Shown: positions 34,201 through 45,731 of the stretch, one piece after another
Layout of the letters: each line of letters opens with the position of its first letter
Position numbering within the stretch: the stretch's first letter is position 1
Program-made: the position numbers and the translations under genes
The notes under the pieces: generated by a model
What the model saw: only the letters and a program-made list of their open reading frames with translations
What the model was told of the DNA's origin: nothing
The model's database searches: none
NCBI GenBank assembly: GCA_047495785.1
Contig: JBLDXI010000048.1
Coordinates: 1,178,001 to 1,242,000 of the forward strand
Direction: 5' to 3'
Length of the DNA: 64,000 bases
Source of the DNA: Lepidodermella squamata
Lineage: Eukaryota; Gastrotricha

Positions 34201-34625
34201 CTGCTGCTTGGTCGACCACTTCAACTACTCCTCGTAATGTAACAAGAGGAGAAGTACCAGAGATTCGAGTGACTGGTACCTCAACTAGTACAACCCAATC
34301 GAAATATGAGGAAACGACCAAGGTAGTTGCTTCTACCACCTCAAAGGCTGCGTTTCATGGAGTTCGGGTCGAAGTGGCTCCCGCGGCAAATACAACGCAT
34401 AATCATGAGACGACAACAAGTCGAACGACTCTACCTATTGAGGAAATTTTGTTGGAAGATGTAGGAGGCAATTCTACGAACTTCACGGTTCCTGAGATCA
34501 AAATTTCAACCGGTTCACCCCAGGCGTCGCGGAATTCGGCGCCGAGTCTACTAGTATTTTCTGTTCACCCTATTGTGACATTATTAGTTTTAGTTTTAAC
34601 CAACCTCAAATCCCGGATCATGTAA
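31277..34625 (+). CDS. Large secreted Thr-rich mucin, 1097 aa
   Basis: Two exons, 31277–31369 and 31425–34625, with a 55-bp phase-0 intron. Exon 1 encodes a signal peptide ending SLPLK, matching the exon 1 design of the neighbouring secreted genes. The N-terminal part has three W-F-E-rich motifs (EEWEFFFEDTT, DDWTVFIEEIT, WWEDQWARR). A long O-glycosylation-type domain full of TTT and TTE follows, roughly residues 150–560. The C-terminal third carries about eight copies of a (I/V)PE(I/V)(R/H)(I/V)T motif. Two of these belong to a 41-residue repeat (123 bp in DNA, about 33850–34095) with NQTS and NYTGTTSSPEST sequons. The hydrophobic C-terminus (VHPIVTLLVLVLTNL) may be a GPI signal or membrane anchor. 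Poly(A) signals at 34694 and 34707. Likely a glycocalyx, gut-lining or cuticle-surface mucin (inference). Confidence 0.86.
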
Positions 34626-34693
34626 AAACCTGACTTCATGTTTATAGTTTTACAACTCTGTGCTGTGTTTCGGTATTTTATAAAACTTTGAAA

Positions 34694-34712
34694 AATAAAG
34701 GTGACAAATAAA
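34694..34712 (+). terminator. Two poly(A) signals for the mucin gene
   Basis: AATAAA at 34694–34699 and again at 34707–34712. The second ends 4 bp before the minus-strand stop codon of the convergent Pro-rich gene, so the two transcripts probably overlap. Confidence 0.55.
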
Positions 34713-34715
34713 GGT

Positions 34716-35267
34716 TCATTTTCTCGGCCTAACGCCTTGCTGGTTCAACTGTGACGTGTAAGATCTCCAGTCGTTGACCCATTGAGGAGGCGGCTGAGGT
34801 CTGTAGACCACTGCTGGCGGCGTTTGGGGTCGATAGATGTAGACTGCCTGAGGCGCCGGTGCTGGCTTGTAGATGAAATGAATGGATCCTGATTCATGGT
34901 GAGGATAAGCCGAGCCTTCGTAGATGTAAACTGTGGGTGGACGAGGTTTCCACTCCGGAGCTGGGGGTGGTAAAGTAGCCGGGACGTAGAATACCTGGGG
35001 TCGAGTCGTTGGATCTGGACCTGGATTCGGTTGATAGTATAACGGTGAAGGAGCTGGGGCTGGTCTGATGCGCAAAATGTCATGGCCGTAATCATCATCA
35101 TCGTAGGTTGGAGTTAGCATAGGAGGAACATAATCATAGCCATCCACTTCTGTAATCGGGGTAAATTCAAAATTAAGACTGGTGAACCACGAAAACTAAC
35201 CTCTCAGCAAAGCGTTGGTTCTAACGCAAGCTATTAGTAAAATAATAATATACCTGGTATACCACAT
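34716..35267 (-). CDS. Secreted proline/tyrosine-rich protein, 166 aa
   Basis: Two minus-strand exons, 35267–35201 and 35149–34716, with a 51-bp phase-1 intron (GTTAGT … GATTACAG). Exon 1 encodes a signal peptide (WYTRYIIILLIACVRTNA). The mature part has an Asp/Tyr cluster (YDDDDYGHD), then repeating Pro/Ala/Tyr motifs: RPAPAPSPLYYQP, FYVPATLPPPAPEW, RPPTVYIYEG, AVYIYRPQTPPAVVYRP. It ends in a short QWVNDWRSY segment and basic RPRK. The shared IYRP/VYRP words and Pro blocks suggest it is related, perhaps distantly, to the gene at 29329. Structural matrix or cuticle role is inferred from composition only. Confidence 0.85.
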
Positions 35268-35437
35268 TTCGAGTTTGTGAAAAACAAACTTTTTTAAAGA
35301 AAACGTTTGATGCAGAGTGATGTGTGGGATGTGTTTACTTAGCTTCCCACCCCTCAAACAAAGTTTCGCAAAATGATCATGCTATTGCAGTTTTGAGACT
35401 TGAAACCATCCATGATTCATTGAACATGAGCTATTTT

Positions 35438-35618
35438 GATCAATCGCGGAGCAATTGCCCAAGTAATCATTTAAGGAATTGATCCTCATTAGATGTTCTA
35501 TGTAAATTGCTTGGATCGTGTGATCAATCGGCGATTAAATATCACAAAATTGATCCAAGTTTGATCTTTACTGTTTTTTCGTATTTTTTGATCTATATAA
35601 AAGATCTATTTTTGATCA
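35438..35618. repeat. GATC/TGATC-dense patch
   Basis: Nine GATC tetramers in about 180 bp, mostly within TTGATC or GATCAA, with further copies at 35373 and 35790. The spacing is irregular, so this is a motif cluster rather than a tandem repeat. Confidence 0.5.
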
Positions 35619-38600
35619 GATTTTCACCGTTTTTTCCGGAGCGAGGTATCTACCGATTTTAAGGTCAAGCGTTTTACCGTTATTTTTGCGTCTCATTTAT
35701 TCATTTATTTATACTCACTAAAATAATGTTTACCCGTGCGTCGTTTCAAGTGACACTTCAGAGTGCACAGTTTGTTTTCACATGAAAATGATCCATCATA
35801 ATATCGTTCATTTTGCTACTAATTGCGCTTTCATCATGCGCAGAGTACAGGTAGGAATGCGACACAGTCGGTAATAAATAACAATAATAATTATTTCTCG
35901 TCATTTATATGAAGATGACACGTTCAAATAACGGCGAGTTTACTCAGCAGATGATACGCTGTTGAAATAGCTAGAATGGTTAGCTACCTAAATAAGGACC
36001 TAGCATGCGATAAGAATAATTGACATGTCGCATTTGGCACGTACAACCGGTAAAGCGGTAAGAAGTTTTCAAGCAAATGACAGCGTGGATGATGAGGAAA
36101 ATAAACGAACGGTATCAAAGCTGATGGAACAAATAACCACAAAAAATTGAGCATCCAGCTTAATAAAAAGTATTCCCATATTCATGTCCCAATGCTGAGT
36201 TGACAAAGAGTACTGCCGAATTCATGGGCTAGAAATGGCTAATATGGCCCCTCTATTTGTACTTTGTTAATATTTCGATGACATTTGGTTTCATGAATTT
36301 GATCCTTATTTGATCTTGTGGGGTTTCGCACTCAAATTCTGTTTGTTTGAAAACAAGTGTAGACTTTTTATCATCTTTCATCTTTCAGGTCATTAAGTTT
36401 GATGTTTTTTCCGATTAGGACACTCTTTGGCTCCTTTGATAGGTCACGCATATTATTTGTAGCCACCTTAATTTTGCAAATATTTTTTCGCACCTCGCAA
36501 GTGATTTGATGGAAAAACAAACACGGCGATGAACAAAATTAAGTGCCGTAATATTACGGTTCAGTAAAATAGCCCATTGACGTCAGCGATCGCATGTACT
36601 CTAATTGCGTGAAAGGGCCGGCTATTAAAAATGTTGTTAAAACTATTTGTCACTAAATATATAAGAGAGCGCGAGCAGCGATCATCTTCTATTCCTGCTC
36701 GTTCAAGCGTGACGGACATGGCATTAAATAATCGCTGTTTTATTTTTGCTCACTCTCAAGAAATTCAAGTCCAATAAATCAGCCTTGACCTATTTCACCA
36801 CCTCATACTGCGATTTTTCTGTTTTGTCCATTTTTGTATTTGTTGAATAAACCGTGAGATATTCGATTTTTATCTCAACCAGACAGTACCTATACCATCT
36901 ACCATTTTATGAATGAAGGTAAACATTGATTCACATTAGCGAAAATGTTGTGGAAAAAGGCCGAATCGCGCGGTCTTATTTGTAAACATATATTTTGTAA
37001 CGAGTGTTACATAAATTATTATTGGTAAATACCGTTTCGCCTCGATTAGTTGCGCAGAAATAGATAGCACAGAAAAGCGATCGCTGTTGATAGCAAGGTA
37101 TCACATTTTTGTTTCGGTTTCATTCGAGCTATTATCATAGATAAGGCTAACGCTTCTTCTTGTTATTCCCCAGAATACTTTTGTATTTGCGCTTCAATCT
37201 CTGGTTATACACAAAAAATGAGGTTATTTCCCATTAATATTGAGCTGAATGCTGAAGGCTATTTTTTTGTCCAGCTGACAAGTCCACCTTAAAAATGGTT
37301 TTTATCAATATTTACCCTGCTAACTGACATATCGATCATTTTTTCTCGCGTCATCTCGAGCCAGTATCATACTCTGGACTAAAAAAGCGATGATTGTATT
37401 ACTTTTTCAAGTGTCGCATTTGCTCATACCTGCGTGCCAATTTAGACGGGCGGTAGTTTGATGACAAAAGCGAGCGACATCTTATACTCGGCGACTGTAA
37501 TATATTTTATTGGATATTAAACGCTGTGTCAACTTACAACTACTACCTACATTTATTACGACAGGGACATAACGCGTGCGATTTATTATTAATAGCCCAA
37601 TAGTATAATATGAAGTATAGGATAGGGTTATCAAAAGGCGCCGATCTCGTATAATTGTTGTCATCAACACACTTTTGTGTATTAGATTGAAATATCGAAC
37701 AGATCACCCTGTGCCGCGTACAACACACCCTGCTCTACTACGACAGGTGATATTATTGTTTTCTAATTGTTTTCGTAACACATTTTACGCTTTCAATCAA
37801 AAAGGTATATAATCGCGCACACAGGGACGCCACACACTTGCGCGCGTGTGATAATAATAAAAACCGCGCGCGCGCTGGGTGCGCGCAATATCCGCATCCT
37901 ATAAACGCGATTTTATAGTTGTCATTTTCTTTGTTATTCTAATAATTATTATATCAAGTTATATATTGCACCACCGCTGACCCACACCGGTGAATATTAC
38001 ATCCTATATACAAACCCAACTACAAATTTTAGTCACCCTTTCATTTGAAGAACCACCTGTTGTTCGTCAACAAACTCGAAATATTTTCAGAATTTTCTCA
38101 CGCCCGTGCTAATTTTTCTTGTTATCTTTTAATTTTCTCAACATTCGTCCGCTAATTTTTGGGAGAGTTCAGAGTTAAACAATGCATTGAGAACGGCTGT
38201 TTTTCGCCTCGTTCTGTCGTTGAAAAGGCACGTCTTTTATAATTAAGGAGGCCAACTTTTCAGCTTTTTCAAAGAATGGAAAATTTTCTCTCGCCTCTCG
38301 TCAATAATAGCGAGAAAATTCTTACAATTTAATGAAACGTTGCTCTCTTGAATAGATTTTTCAAAATTTTAAGGCAGAGACATGGTAATATATTACGTTT
38401 GGAAACAAGCCATGAAAAAATTAACAAATTTTCAGTATATTTCTCTTTATTTATATAGGAATTATAGAAATTTATAGAAAGGAGAAAATTATAGGAAATA
38501 TTAGAAATTAAAGTAATCCTAAACCCTTAATCCTAATGTTCGTACCCCGTCTCTTCACATCATTCGAACTGATTTTCTAATGTCTTGCTGATAGAATATT

Positions 38601-40470
38601 CAAACCAAAAATTTGGAAATTTATAGTTATCTTTTTAATTTTTTAATTTTATTAATTTATGCAAAAATCTTTTCAAATCCTGTAATTTTTTGGATGAATC
38701 ACCCTCATATTTTTAATCCTATATTCTAAGCGATTGTCCTCGTTTTTGCCCCATTTTTAAATTTTTTATATAAGATTTTTTATAGCAAAATCGTGGATTT
38801 TTTTCCTCTATTGTTATATTATTTTTATTGCGCCAGTGATAGCGGTAATTATTTGTTCAAGGCATGATTTTCGATCTTAACTCGCGATAACCTTCAACGA
38901 TATCTTCTATCATCATCTCATACAATTTCCTATATGATCCTGTATCATCATCGCAAGCTTATACCTTGTTCACTGTAACGAGTTTGGTTAGTCTTGCCCG
39001 GCGCCTTATCACCGCCTTGTTTGCCGCCTGTGCGCGTGTTCTTTGCCTTTCGCGCCCCGTTTTGTTATTGTTTTGGCATCTCACGGCGCTGCGTTTTAGT
39101 TTTATACCGAAACGATCGCTGAATATGCAAAATTTGCCCGTGATAATACAATAATAATTATTATATTATTCGTTCCACTGCTAATAACACATTTCCGCGC
39201 CTTTTTGCTATAACTACTACCGAAGGCTATTACCATTGAAAACTGGAAAGTAGCCGGCAACGTAGTAGCAGTAGTAGGATACAATATATATATTATAGCA
39301 ATTATTTATCCAAGGTTTTTGATACTCGGCTTGTATTGTATACTGTGCATCCACCCTAAGCCGTGTTTATAGCCTAGCTTACGAGTTTATTAAGGCAAAT
39401 GTTATTATTAGCCGGGCGGACAGTAGACGCGCGGCTCTCGCGCGGGATATAGATACATTAAGCGCCCGGTCCAATTAACCAACTCGACCCAATTAGAAAT
39501 TTACAAGTCGGGTATATTATATGCTCAGGGTTGGTGGTGGTATATACCAAACGCGGCGCCGTCTTGTGTATTAGAAACCGTTATTTATACTGTTACTTGC
39601 CGGCTTAATACTTGAGCGTTTTCCTAGTCCCAAACTGAAGCTAAAAGCAAACTATGACCCAGCGTAAAATTGACCTCATAATCCCTTGATTTTTTGCTAA
39701 TAATCGGCCCTTTAATAATCTATCTATTACCAGATTGCATTTTTTCATTCGCTCATTGAATGATGCGATTGGATAATTAGGATAGTAAAAGAAAGAATTT
39801 AGAACTATAATTACGCTTTTGGAATTTTTTAAGATATTTCGGATACCTAATTGTTTAATAGCAAAGGCAATTTTTTGCAATGTATAGCCCTTAATCAGCC
39901 GGAGAAAAAAAATTCCAGAAAAAATTCTGTATTTTTCATTTTTGCATTTTTACGACCAAATGACCAACATTTTTATTCCTCCAAAAACCATAGAAATATT
40001 AGCGCTCAATTTCATTTGGAAGGCTAAGGCTAATTAGGATTCTTCTGATTGTCAACGGATAAATCAGAATTTTTTTCCAATTTTCGGAAATTTATTCGTG
40101 TTCCACTTTTCTTTTTTCTGAAGCGGTGCCAATTTTCAATTTATTTTTATGGTAAACTTACATGTGCCGGGGCCAAATTGGAAACGTTTATTAATCAATA
40201 ATGTGAATCACTTTGGCTTTTCGGCTGCCTCAAAAATTCCAGTCGTTGATGATTCATCAAAATTTTACCATAATTTGGCGACTGATTTTTGGTGCTTGTC
40301 AAATTTTTGTCCCAAAATTCTGTTAAAATCTAAAAATTATACAGGAACCAAGAAATGCCGATAAACTAGAAGAGAATTCCTTATTGGATTCTTATAAAAG
40401 AGGAACCAATTGAAATCTGGATGAATCATCATCGATTCGGATTTTTAGCGCTCAACATCGAAATTGAACT

Positions 40471-40725
40471 TCAAATTCCATTTAAACCTGGAAAAAGTTG
40501 TTGATTATTCGAGTCGTCTATAGTTTGGCAGACCCATCGTTCGACATGGTAACATTTAAGATTATAGGAAAAGGCCCAAACCCCGTCTGTGTCCCCGATT
40601 ATCTCTTCCTGGGCCGTGGCAACGCAAATAACACACGCCGATATAAGTAGCGCAACATGTGATGCGTGCAAAATCGAGCCATTTTCAGCAGCAGCAGCAG
40701 GGTATACAGGCTGCGTATGACTCAT
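40471..40725 (-). CDS. Possible small secreted protein, 84 aa
   Basis: Minus-strand ATG frame. After an Ala run (from a CAGCAGCAG tract) comes a signal-like segment (HVALLISACVICVATAQ), then an acidic start (EEIIGDTDG) and two cysteines in LKCYHVERWVCQ. It is unusually GC-balanced for its surroundings. There is no paralogue in the window, no TATA box that I trust, and one frame only, so it may be chance. Confidence 0.28.
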   Translation of the reverse strand: MSHTQPVYPAAAAENGSILHASHVALLISACVICVATAQEEIIGDTDGVWAFSYNLKCYHVERWVCQTIDDSNNQQLFPGLNGI

Positions 40726-43700
40726 TAGAATTTAGCCGTAGTGTATAAGAAGTAGGCTACGACTAATAATATCGGCATATAACGCTGCAACAACGCGCGC
40801 ATCTTTAACATGTGTCCTCAGTGGCGAAAGGAATTCAGTCCTATATAGGGCGGCTTAATTCTATGGCTCGCGAGGAAGAACAAGACAACAATTTTCATGG
40901 CGACTGGTCGGCTCTTCGACGAAATGTAAATAAAGACTAGCCAATATATATCTCGCGCATGATCAGCTGCCTCGTTATCTATACTAAGCCCCGTATAGTC
41001 ACCCTGCTGGCATAATTATTGTCATTATACTTATACACATAACGTCCCAATATATATATTTTCGTAAAACAATGCCGGCCTTTTTCACAACCGGTTGCTG
41101 CTTCATCTCGAGCAAAAAGATTTGATTATAACGATGCCCTAAACTCAATATAAATCTGAGACTGCCGGCTGTATAGAAGCCACTTTTATATTCAAATTTA
41201 TCATTAGGATTGGCTTTTGGTGCACATTTTTCGACGACTTAATTATTCAACAATTTTTCTCACCTTTTCAGTGCGGCTTTAGGTTTAAACCCCCTCCGTT
41301 ATATTATGGTCATTTTTTTCTTCCGCCATTTCGGCGCGACGACGACGATGATTGGAAGTATCCTCGGATTTTATTTATTCATAAATCGATGAAAATCCAC
41401 GCAAGTGCGCACCCTCTTGGTCCAGTATCATCCGCGCATGCCGAGATAATTATTATTCGAAAAAAACGTACCGAAAAATTCCTCGAATTTTTTTTTTCGG
41501 GCTGAAAATTTCTCGAAATTTTTGTTTATCGCGTTTGTGCGATTTGTGAAAAGTGGCCCTTGAACACGGCTTATTTTTAATGAATTACATTTTATCGCTT
41601 ATATAGGTACTTGAGCGCGTCGGCGAGTATAGCCGCGCGCATCATTATTACTACTGCTTTTGTTTTACTTACAACAAATTATTAGCTTTTTACGCGGTAT
41701 AGGTAAGTGTATAGAGTAAAAATCACGCCGGCGAAAACAACACACAATAATTTTTCAGCAAACAACAAAAATAACAATAAATTATCGGAAAAAAGACGAG
41801 CGCGCGTTATATACTTCATAGGCGGTCAGCACTCGACTCGCTCCGGTGAATGCGCGCTGCTATATCATCCATATCTACTACCGAAAAATTCATCTCTCGC
41901 TCGATCAAAAATCGCTCTCCTGTACTTGAGATTATACGATTATTATTACAAGGTATAAAAATGTATCGCAATATCTCACGGATCAAGTATATATGAAACG
42001 TTGAAATGATTAGCTGTCCGCGGTTTTTTTCGGTTATTTTTCCACCGTGAGGAAATGTTTGCGCATCATTTCTAGGTGCATCATACCTGGTTCTTATACC
42101 GCAAAAAAACCAGTGCGTCCCTAAAAATTATAATTTTTTTAAAATCGATTTCACACTTGCCCTTAGGGAATGTAGAATTTTGTTAAAATTTAAGAATTTT
42201 ATTTTAAAAAATTACTTCATTTTAAGGCGGCTTCTTTATTATTGAATATGTTGACGATTAAGAATCGAATTCGATTTTTCTCGAATGAAACCAATTTCCG
42301 ACACCAATTATGCCCGATTTTACCGGTGTTTAAGGTGGCCTCCAGTTGTTTGTTGCAACATGTTATAAATTTACAATAATATATATTACGCGCCTTTAAA
42401 ACGCGCGCGCCCGCCTGTTATTGTTGTTTCTTTTATTTCTATAATGCGGGGCAAAAAGTGCGCGCCATGTGCGCGATAACAGGCGCAATTTTTAAACGCT
42501 CGCCTCACCAACGCGCGATGTTACACATTACACATACTTATAGTATATCGGCTGCAAAATGGCCGGGGCGATTTTTCGTTGGATAAATAAATAAATAGGC
42601 CCACTTTACCCGAGCTTTTCACCAGGCCTTTTTCTAATATATATAAAGGTGCGTGTTTATTTCACCACCACTTCTTTCTAGGGTGTCCAGAGCATTATAA
42701 ATTACCATTTTTCGAGGAAATGAAATAATGGCGAGTGGATATTTTTTCTGAATTTTTTTCGTTGCGAGTTATGTTTGGATTAAGGTGGCGAAATATTTTC
42801 ATTTACTGCCAGTGCGTTTTTTGCGGCTATAGTACTGATTTTTGGTCGCGATTTCAGTGAGTCATCTCGCCATTTCCAAACTTGAGAATAGTTTGTCAAC
42901 AGAAGGCGAGGGCGAATAACGCTTCGCAAATTAGCCGAACGAAGCGCGCCAAATCATTGTTAGTGGTGATGATTGTTGTCGCTTAGTTAAGCCATGTCTT
43001 ATAGGCCATTTAATGCAGTGCGCGCGTCTCGCACGATATAACGCGCGCGCGCATATATTCCCAAAATATTGCCGATGAGCGATGAGCGATGATGATGACG
43101 ATAATAATTATTATTTATCATTCGATATATGAAAAGTTTCGAAGCGCCGATAACTATTTAACCGCGTTCATCGTCGCATGGCCGCCTTTTTGCGCGCACA
43201 ATTTAACGCTGCAAATATATGCTTGTCTTCTCGTCCTCCTTAAAATCGAAAGCCAGTAATAGTAAATAAATACTCTCGTAAATAATAATAACAATAATCT
43301 TGTCCCGTTCTTCCTCGTCGTGAAAATCATCCCGGCTTCTCGTCGTTCGATATAATAGCCCTGTAAATAACAAGAAAACGATGATTTTTGAATTTCGTCT
43401 TGTTTGTTATTATTTACTTATTCAATCAACCATGTCTTGTTTATTTTTCAGAAAAATATGTAATATGTCGCGACATGAGAATTTCTTTTTTTTTCGCATC
43501 GTTTGATTTTATAGGTCGGCTAATTATATTATTAATATCATGAATACTCTGCGATGGAATGTCAACAATGAATCGCATTAAATCCAGCAGTAAACACGGA
43601 AATGGAAATTTTTATACGCAATTTCCAGGTCTCTCATCTCAATCAAGCCATCAATCGGTTGATGATGATGATGATATATGAATTGCCTTTTTATTGTTGG

Positions 43701-44591
43701 TTTAAACTTGCGATTTATGAACCGACTCTTCTATATAGGTTAATTATTATGCCATAAATCTGCTACCAATTATGCAGGAAATGGGCAAATATTTAGGGCA
43801 CATAATTTTATTATTATTATTACTCTATTAGAGCAGGAATATTTTTATTCCTTTAGAAATTCGGCGGGAAGACATTACAGAAATATTTTTACCAGAAATT
43901 CCTCCTTAATCTTGTGTTTTTAGCACTGATTACACTAAAATTGTCCCTAGCGATCTAAATAAAACCGGAAAAATGTTGAAGAACTTGCGAATTCCGATGT
44001 CAACAATTTAACTTTATTCGCGTCGATTTTTTGCTGTCTCCGGGTAAAAAAACTCGTAATTTTATTCCTTAAGAGTTTTACGGCTTTTTGACATCGTTTC
44101 ACACTAAATTGTGACCTAATTACACCGCTCAACGCAGGCGATTTATAGAAAAAAGTTGCCCCATTTTATTTATTGATAGCAATAAAAACACGCCTTTTTG
44201 GTGTCACGAGCGCGATGATGATAGTAAGTAATAAAATCGATGAACCAGCCGCGATGTGTCGGCGGCGATTATTACATAGGACGGCCTGCTAAAAACACGG
44301 CCCATCTATCTATCTATCGCCGTTATACACATGTCAGCAACACTTGTGTATTGCGCGTAAAAATAAATAAAATGTAACGACAAATTTTCTAGCAACTTGG
44401 GAACTAAAATCTCAGCTTTTATTATTATTTGCACTGTCATTAATTTGTCCGGATTTTTTAGCCGCCACGTGTAGTTAATTCAAATGTATAAATAAATATA
44501 GGCTGTATAGGGGAGACACCTTTTACCTGTAGCCTATTCAATAATTTATTGCAAAAATTTACTAACAATGGGCGGACGTGCTGCATAGGAT

Positions 44592-44894
44592 ATGATTATG
44601 ACTTTTGTCACTCAGCGGGTAGTAAATAATAACAAATCGCTGGCCTGTAAATTTGCGGCTGCTGCTGCAGCCGTGATGATGTCATCGCTTTCGCTTGATC
44701 GATTCGTGCGACTCGGCGTGAAAGTTCACGGCGCGTCTAATCTCAGCGGCGCGCGCATTTTGTACAACCATGCGATTAGCCGTGTGCCTGTATGCGCGTA
44801 CTGGGAGCTAATTCATGTCGGCGATTTTTATTCACATTACAGCAAAAAATTCCAAGGTTTTTTTTGTATGTTCATGAGCCGCGAAGACAGGTAA
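44592..44894 (+). other. GC-rich open island, uncertain
   Basis: A 100-codon frame (Ala run, then a mixed sequence with RFVRLGVKVHG and a W/Y-rich end) in an otherwise AT-rich region. It ends next to a CAG|GTAAAG donor-like site at 44890. It could be a remote 5' exon or a non-coding GC island. I see no homology. Confidence 0.2.
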
Positions 44895-45382
44895 AGTTTA
44901 CGCACCGGTGAATTTATATTGCGATTTTTGTCCATTTTTTGTTGATAATTATAATTTTGTCGGTTTTGTGAACCGTAAAATGAGTGCGGAGTTCAAAAAT
45001 GTTTCAAAAATGATTTTTTGAACGAATTTTTTGCAATTTATTAGTTCTATAGCTGGAATTTTCTATATTTTTAAATTACAAATTTTTCTGAATTTTTTTC
45101 CGTAAATTTGGCTAATTAATTAAATTGACCGATTTAAATTTCAATTGACACAATTGAATTTTTCATTTTTACTAGATTTAATTTAATTAATAAAATGATG
45201 CATTGACTGTTAATCTATGCAACACATTCGCGGTAACAAATTTTCGTCGACGACGCAGACGCGACGCAAATCGGCTGTGACAAGTTGATGCTGCTCAACT
45301 CAAACACAACTCGAAAAAGAAGTCGTCTTATGCAATCGCAGCAAATCTTATTTGATTTTGCTCTCTCATTAACACTATCATC

Positions 45383-45731
45383 ATGCAAATGCGCGACACG
45401 CTTTATCACCTGAAGGAGCAGTCATCGTCCAGTAGTGTCAAGCATTTGAAAATTCGCCCGGCCGATTCGTGGTGGTGGCGGCGGTGGTCTTGTTGTCTGT
45501 CCAACGCCCAGCGCTACTCGATTTTCTGCCTTATTTTACTACTCTATTTTTGCGGCTGTCAAGCTGAGGTTTACACGTTTTCGGGCGAGGACTCGTTCGC
45601 GCGCCTGCCGGAATGGCGGCCTTGCGCTGACAGTCGGCTTCAGTTTCGATTCCGCACCCGATCTGAGCATGGCCTCGTTTTCTACGCCGATGATGGCGAC
45701 AAGGAGTACATATACCTTAAATTATATCAAG
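45383..45731 (+). CDS. nrx-1: Neurexin exon 1: signal sequence and LNS1 start
   Basis: Residues 1–116. A long polar, Trp/Arg-rich n-region of about 40 residues precedes the hydrophobic core (FCLILLLYFCGCQA); cleavage is likely just after CQA. LNS1 begins EVYTFSGEDSFARLPEW and includes LQFRFRTRSEHGLVFYADD, the usual LNS strand pattern. It ends phase 1 at a GTGAGG donor. Confidence 0.9.

Larger units (their letters stand above)
35268..45382. other. 10-kb AT-rich region upstream of neurexin
   Basis: No long open frames, no exons joined by good splice signals, and no RNA gene that I recognise. It holds many ATAATAATTATTAT-type palindromes (near 35880, 39150, 41450 and 43100), short alternating CG runs (near 37866, 42405 and 43040), a GATC-rich patch (35438–35618) and two weak open frames listed separately. 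It probably contains the neurexin promoter and possibly 5' UTR exons, none of which I can place. Confidence 0.5.

Noticed and set aside
43697-43745. Spliced-leader RNA from a GGTTTAAACTTG word
   Set aside because: It lacks a following donor-type leader end, Sm site and stem-loops of an SL RNA.
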